This document shows, one piece after another, positions 6,998 through 9,723 of a stretch of 9,723 nucleotides of DNA (position 1 is the first letter of the stretch; each line of letters begins with the position of its first letter). Both the position numbers and the translations under genes were made by a program. The DNA is from UBA6522 sp036231525 (GTDB lineage: Bacteria > Pseudomonadota > Gammaproteobacteria > Steroidobacterales > Rariloculaceae): NCBI GenBank assembly GCA_036231525.1, contig JAZAGZ010000089.1:1-9723 (forward strand), given 5' to 3'. Under the pieces are notes generated by a model. It was not told where the DNA came from, did no database searches, and saw only the letters and a program-made list of their open reading frames with translations.

Positions 6998-7888
6998 ATG
7001 ATCTTTTCCGGTAGCATCGTAGCACTGACGACACCGATGGATGTCGATGGTGAGATCGATGTGGTCCAGCTTGGGCGGCTTATTGAGTTTCACCTTGAAG
7101 CTGGTACTGAGGCGTTTGTTATTGCTGGTACGACGGGTGAGTCTGCCACCCTTAGCAGAGATGAACATGTCCGGTTGGTAGAGAGTGTTTGCGAACTGGT
7201 GGGCGGGCGGGTTCCAGTCATTGCTGGGACCGGTTCCAACTCAACAGCTCAGACACTAGATCTTTCGCGAGCCGTAGACCGCCTTTCTGTATCGGGGTTT
7301 CTCGTCGTTACCCCGTACTACAACAAACCGACTCAGGAGGGGATGTACCGACACTTTTCTGTTGTTGCTGATGCCGTTGAGCGACCGGTTATTCTTTACA
7401 ATGTGCCCGGACGAACGGGAGTGGATCTGCATCCGGACACTGTGGAACGGTTGGCGTCCCATGGCAATATCAACGCGATAAAGGAGGCTACGGGAGAATT
7501 GGATCGAGTGGCTACTTTGCGTAAAGGTTGCGGCTCCGAGTTTTCACTTCTTAGTGGTGATGACGCTACGGCTTGTGAATTCATGCTGGAGGGGGGTAAC
7601 GGAGTCATTTCTGTAACAGCTAATGTTGCTCCTGCGAAAATGAGGATACTTTGTGATCTGGCTTGTTCTGGCGATCAGGTACAGGCAGAGCATATTGACG
7701 GTCAACTTAGAGCACTCCATCAAGCTCTTTTTGCTGAAAGCAATCCCATCCCTGTAAAGTGGGCCGTACAGCAGCTTGGCTTTACTGGTGCTGGTATTCG
7801 GCTGCCGCTCACTATGTTATCTGAGGAATACCACGATATGGTCAGAGCAGCGATGGTTGCGGCTGGAGTAGAGATTGTTACTCAATAA
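6998..7888 (+). CDS. dapA: 4-hydroxy-tetrahydrodipicolinate synthase
   Basis: DapA condenses pyruvate with aspartate semialdehyde, the first step specific to diaminopimelate and lysine. The 296-residue TIM barrel (E. coli 292) has all catalytic groups, each one position later than in E. coli: Thr45 and Thr46 in G-T-T-G-E-S, Tyr108 in P-Y-Y-N-K-P, Tyr134 and Arg139 in L-Y-N-V-P-G-R-T-G, and the Schiff-base Lys162 in N-A-I-K-E-A-T. At lysine-inhibitor positions, Ser49, Ala50, His57, Asn81 and Tyr107 are kept, but E. coli His53 is Arg54 and Glu84 is Gln85, so feedback inhibition may differ. The ATG at 6998 is chosen because GAGGT (6989-6993) precedes it by 4 nt and the protein then starts M-I-F-S-G-S-I-V-A like its relatives; a TTG at 6980 would add six poor residues. 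A lipoprotein gene follows by 10 nt. Confidence 0.97.
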   Translation: MIFSGSIVALTTPMDVDGEIDVVQLGRLIEFHLEAGTEAFVIAGTTGESATLSRDEHVRLVESVCELVGGRVPVIAGTGSNSTAQTLDLSRAVDRLSVSGFLVVTPYYNKPTQEGMYRHFSVVADAVERPVILYNVPGRTGVDLHPDTVERLASHGNINAIKEATGELDRVATLRKGCGSEFSLLSGDDATACEFMLEGGNGVISVTANVAPAKMRILCDLACSGDQVQAEHIDGQLRALHQALFAESNPIPVKWAVQQLGFTGAGIRLPLTMLSEEYHDMVRAAMVAAGVEIVTQ

Positions 7889-7898
7889 CAAGCGAATA

Positions 7899-8162
7899 AT
7901 GAACCGAGTATTTTTACTTAGCCTCGTTCTAGTGAGTTGCCTCGTCGGGTGTTTTGGAGATCCTGCATTGCTTTGTGAAGATTCGGAACGTTATGCGAGC
8001 AGCTATGAGGTCGCATCGCTTCAAATTCCTAATGACTTGGACCCTCCGGACGAATCTGAGGCGTTGCGTGTTCCTCGTGTGACGGGACAACCTCGCGTAT
8101 CTTCCGAGGGGCCTTGTATGGAATCCCCACCGGATTTCTTTTTGGAAAATCCATCAGAGTGA
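7899..8162 (+). CDS. Small lipoprotein resembling the N-terminal segment of BamC
   Basis: The 87-residue product has a lipoprotein signal with the lipobox L-V-G-C (lipidated Cys18; an L-V-S-C ending at Cys14 is a second option). Phe19 after the cysteine, not Asp, suggests sorting to the outer membrane. The mature part is acidic and proline-rich with no predicted fold. Its stretch E-R-Y-A-S-S-Y-E-V-A-S-L-Q-I-P-N-D-L (residues 30-47), then P-P and L-R-V-P, resembles the extended N-terminal lasso of BamC (NlpB) that binds BamD, where Tyr, a Leu-x-x-Pro pattern and later Pro residues recur. The gene sits right after dapA, exactly where bamC lies in E. coli and Pseudomonas, but both BamC helix-grip domains are missing. 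Cys26 and Cys73 could form a disulphide. The ATG at 7899 is chosen over TTG 7875; its ribosome-binding site is weak. Identity is inferred from synteny and a short motif. Confidence 0.7.
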   Translation: MNRVFLLSLVLVSCLVGCFGDPALLCEDSERYASSYEVASLQIPNDLDPPDESEALRVPRVTGQPRVSSEGPCMESPPDFFLENPSE

Positions 8163-8244
8163 GTTCTGAGGTTCGGACATTCTTTTTTTGCAAAGGGGAT
8201 TGGGTCAATCTGAGGAAGTTCGCAGAAGTCTTCCCTTGAGTGTT
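8163..8244. other. Convergent intergenic gap without a clear terminator
   Basis: This 82-bp gap separates the convergent lipoprotein and kinase genes, where a two-way terminator would be expected. It contains a T7 run (8183-8189) and a small hairpin GATTG-GGT-CAATC (8198-8210), but the run lies before the hairpin on the plus strand and reads as A on the minus strand, so neither strand has hairpin plus T-tract. A 5-bp stem GGAAG/CTTCC is also present. No intrinsic terminator can be called. Confidence 0.4.
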
Positions 8245-9138
8245 CTATTGTCGGTAAAGAGTTGATGTGATCTGGTGATTGCGATCGAGTTCTAGGGTGA
8301 CGTTAGCTATTTTTGGCAGCAGTTCAATGTTATCTCTGGTCAGGCGTTCGTAGTGTTGAAGGAACTCAGAAATCTCTGTCTCATTCATGATCCCCGGTTT
8401 TAATTTTCCGGCTGTTCGGGCTAATTTTTTTTCTTGCTCAAGTCTCCAGCGGTGTACTGCTTCAAAATCAGGAGCTTGAAGAAATACTAAATGGTCAATC
8501 GACTGGAAAAGCTTTGAGTATTTTTCTCGGAGTTGGTTATTAATGTAAGTCCGCCAAGTTGCATCTCGGTCTCTTCTTGCTTCAAGACTATTTACAGGCT
8601 GACTAAGCTGTTCTGGTTCTTGAGGTTGGCTTCCAAGGCACCATCCCTCGAGGATTATGGCATCGATGGGACCTGTAATCTTCGGCCATTTGTGTGCAGG
8701 GGCGCGGTCGTCTTCGGCTTTATCGAATCTGGGAAGTGCCAGTTCTTGCTCGGTTTTTAATGCTTTGAGTTTAGTGAGACAACACATGCATGCTTCGAGA
8801 TCGTGGGTGCCTGGTGCCCCACGAGTACGAAGTAGCGGATGTACCTCTTTGCCCAGTTGTTTGCGTTCTGCCCGAGTAAGATAGAAGTCATCTAGGGATA
8901 GCGTAGCAACAACCCAGTTATGCTCGTTTTCCAGTGTTATCCGGAGAAAATCAGCAAGAGTCGATTTTCCTGTACCTTGTGCTCCGCTGATACCGATGAT
9001 TTCAGGGTAAGGCTTTTTAACTTGCTGGATCCAATGGGCGAGGGGTAGGTAATGATCGGTAATGATTTTTCGGAACCCAGAGGGTAGCTGGTGTTTTTCC
9101 AGAAAAGAGTTGAGTTTTGACTCTATCAGGCTATTCAT
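8245..9138 (-). CDS. P-loop kinase, predicted D-glycerate 3-kinase (Tda10/COG4240 type)
   Basis: A 297-residue cytoplasmic P-loop kinase of the phosphoribulokinase/pantothenate-kinase superfamily. Walker A is G-A-Q-G-T-G-K-S-T (residues 52-60), followed by S-L-D-D-F-Y-L-T-R-A-E-R (81-92), with likely catalytic acids Asp83 and Asp84. The motif H-P-L-L-R-T-R-G-A-P-G-T-H-D (100-113) is characteristic of the plant-type D-glycerate 3-kinases and yeast Tda10. I-L-E-G-W-C-L-G in the middle is the second conserved strand. These enzymes turn D-glycerate into 3-phosphoglycerate, but several relatives are untested, so the substrate is an inference. The start ATG at 9138 gives a normal N-terminus; there is no good Shine-Dalgarno sequence. 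The gene stands alone, convergent with the dapA group and divergent from the last gene, so no operon partner helps to fix its role. Confidence 0.8.
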   Translation of the reverse strand: MNSLIESKLNSFLEKHQLPSGFRKIITDHYLPLAHWIQQVKKPYPEIIGISGAQGTGKSTLADFLRITLENEHNWVVATLSLDDFYLTRAERKQLGKEVHPLLRTRGAPGTHDLEACMCCLTKLKALKTEQELALPRFDKAEDDRAPAHKWPKITGPIDAIILEGWCLGSQPQEPEQLSQPVNSLEARRDRDATWRTYINNQLREKYSKLFQSIDHLVFLQAPDFEAVHRWRLEQEKKLARTAGKLKPGIMNETEISEFLQHYERLTRDNIELLPKIANVTLELDRNHQITSTLYRQ

Positions 9139-9274
9139 TGTGCGCGATACTACCCCACGCTTCGGTTACGCTGCGAGTCGGGCATCTTGATCGACACTCC
9201 TAAGTAACGAGTTTTTTTGCTGCTTGTCGGGAGGAGAATCATATAGAATCTGTGTTGCATTAGGGGGTGTGGCT

Positions 9275-9661
9275 GTGCGGTTTCAGCTTTGGGTCCGGAT
9301 CTTTACGTTCATTACCGGTTTTGTTGCGGCTACGCTGGTTTGGGGACACCATTCTGTTGCGGGAGTATTTGATGCCGAACAAACATTCGAGATCACGGGT
9401 GTCATCATGGACGTGGAGTGGATCAATCCTCACGTGTATCTGCATCTCGACGTCGCGGATGAGTCTGGGAATATCACACCCTGGCGGCTTGAGACTCTCC
9501 CTACCGCGTTTCTGCGTAAAGGTCAGATCACTAGAGCCATGTTGATCGGGGATGGTGAGCTGGTCACGGTGACTGGGATCATAGCCCATAAAGATCCAAA
9601 CTTGGGCTGGGTTCATCGAATCACGTACTCGGACGGACACTATTATCAATTGGGTAACTGA
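9275..9661 (+). CDS. Exported DUF6152-like protein
   Basis: A 128-residue protein with a signal peptide (Arg2 and Arg8, then a hydrophobic stretch to about residue 23) and cleavage predicted after V-W-G, leaving a mature protein that starts His25-His26-Ser. The body, with H-H-S-V-A-G-V-F-D, V-E-W-I-N-P-H-V-Y (48-55) and a C-terminal G-W-V-H-R-I-T-Y-S-D-G-H (111-122), fits the DUF6152 pattern as I remember it: small, beta-rich, periplasmic, function unknown. Histidines at 25, 26, 53, 57, 105, 114 and 122 could bind metal, which is an inference. I chose the GTG at 9275 because AGGGGG (9262-9267) lies 7 nt upstream and the resulting N-terminus is a clean signal peptide; GTG 9269 is possible, and TTG 9224 would bury the signal behind 17 residues. 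The gene is complete. Confidence 0.75.
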   Translation: MRFQLWVRIFTFITGFVAATLVWGHHSVAGVFDAEQTFEITGVIMDVEWINPHVYLHLDVADESGNITPWRLETLPTAFLRKGQITRAMLIGDGELVTVTGIIAHKDPNLGWVHRITYSDGHYYQLGN

Positions 9662-9723
9662 TCTGTGCTAAGGCGTTTCACCTGTATATTGCATGGTGAT
9701 TAGGGACGTTGGCTTAGTTTTTG

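Noticed and set aside
8198..8210. Hairpin GATTG-GGT-CAATC as a terminator
   Set aside because: The stem is only 5 bp with a 3-nt loop, and no T-tract follows it on either strand.
9693..9723. Possible start of another gene (ATG at 9693, open to the window edge)
   Set aside because: Only ten codons are visible, with no ribosome-binding site, so it cannot be told from chance.

Overview
This 9.7 kb window looks like ordinary chromosome from a gammaproteobacterium. The evidence is the divergent dapA / gcvR-bcp arrangement, a short bamC-like lipoprotein gene directly after dapA, a BepA-type (M48 plus TPR) periplasmic protease gene after bcp, and a suf operon headed by an Rrf2-family regulator of the gammaproteobacterial SUF type. 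Base composition looks moderate and even across the window. I see no mobile element, CRISPR array, tRNA or rRNA. The genus cannot be named from this sequence; an uncultured or marine lineage is a guess.

Layout. Positions 1-4157 hold the iron-sulphur assembly operon on the minus strand, read from right to left: Rrf2 regulator, sufB, sufC, sufD, then the first 49 codons of sufS, which runs off the left edge. The genes are 21 nt apart, 2 nt apart, or overlapping by 4 nt (sufC/sufD as GTGA, sufD/sufS as ATGA). A promoter candidate with a perfect inverted repeat over its -35 box lies before the regulator (4188-4224). Positions 4278-6849 hold a second minus-strand group: gcvR, bcp and a BepA-like protease gene. 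dapA runs the other way from 6998, followed 10 nt later by a very small lipoprotein gene (7899-8162). A predicted D-glycerate 3-kinase gene (8245-9138, minus) converges on it. The last gene (9275-9661, plus) encodes a small exported DUF6152-type protein.

How the genes fit together. The suf genes build and transfer Fe-S clusters, and the Rrf2 protein probably senses cluster status to control them. bcp adds peroxide defence, gcvR controls glycine cleavage, and dapA commits aspartate semialdehyde to lysine and peptidoglycan precursors. The BepA-like protease and the BamC-like lipoprotein both point to outer-membrane protein assembly.

Nothing here is clearly a new system. The points most worth a second look are: the 87-residue lipoprotein, which resembles only the unstructured BamD-binding N-terminus of BamC; the DUF6152 protein, predicted to begin with His-His after signal cleavage and rich in histidines; two substitutions in DapA at positions that bind the lysine inhibitor in E. 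coli; and the inverted repeat in the suf promoter.
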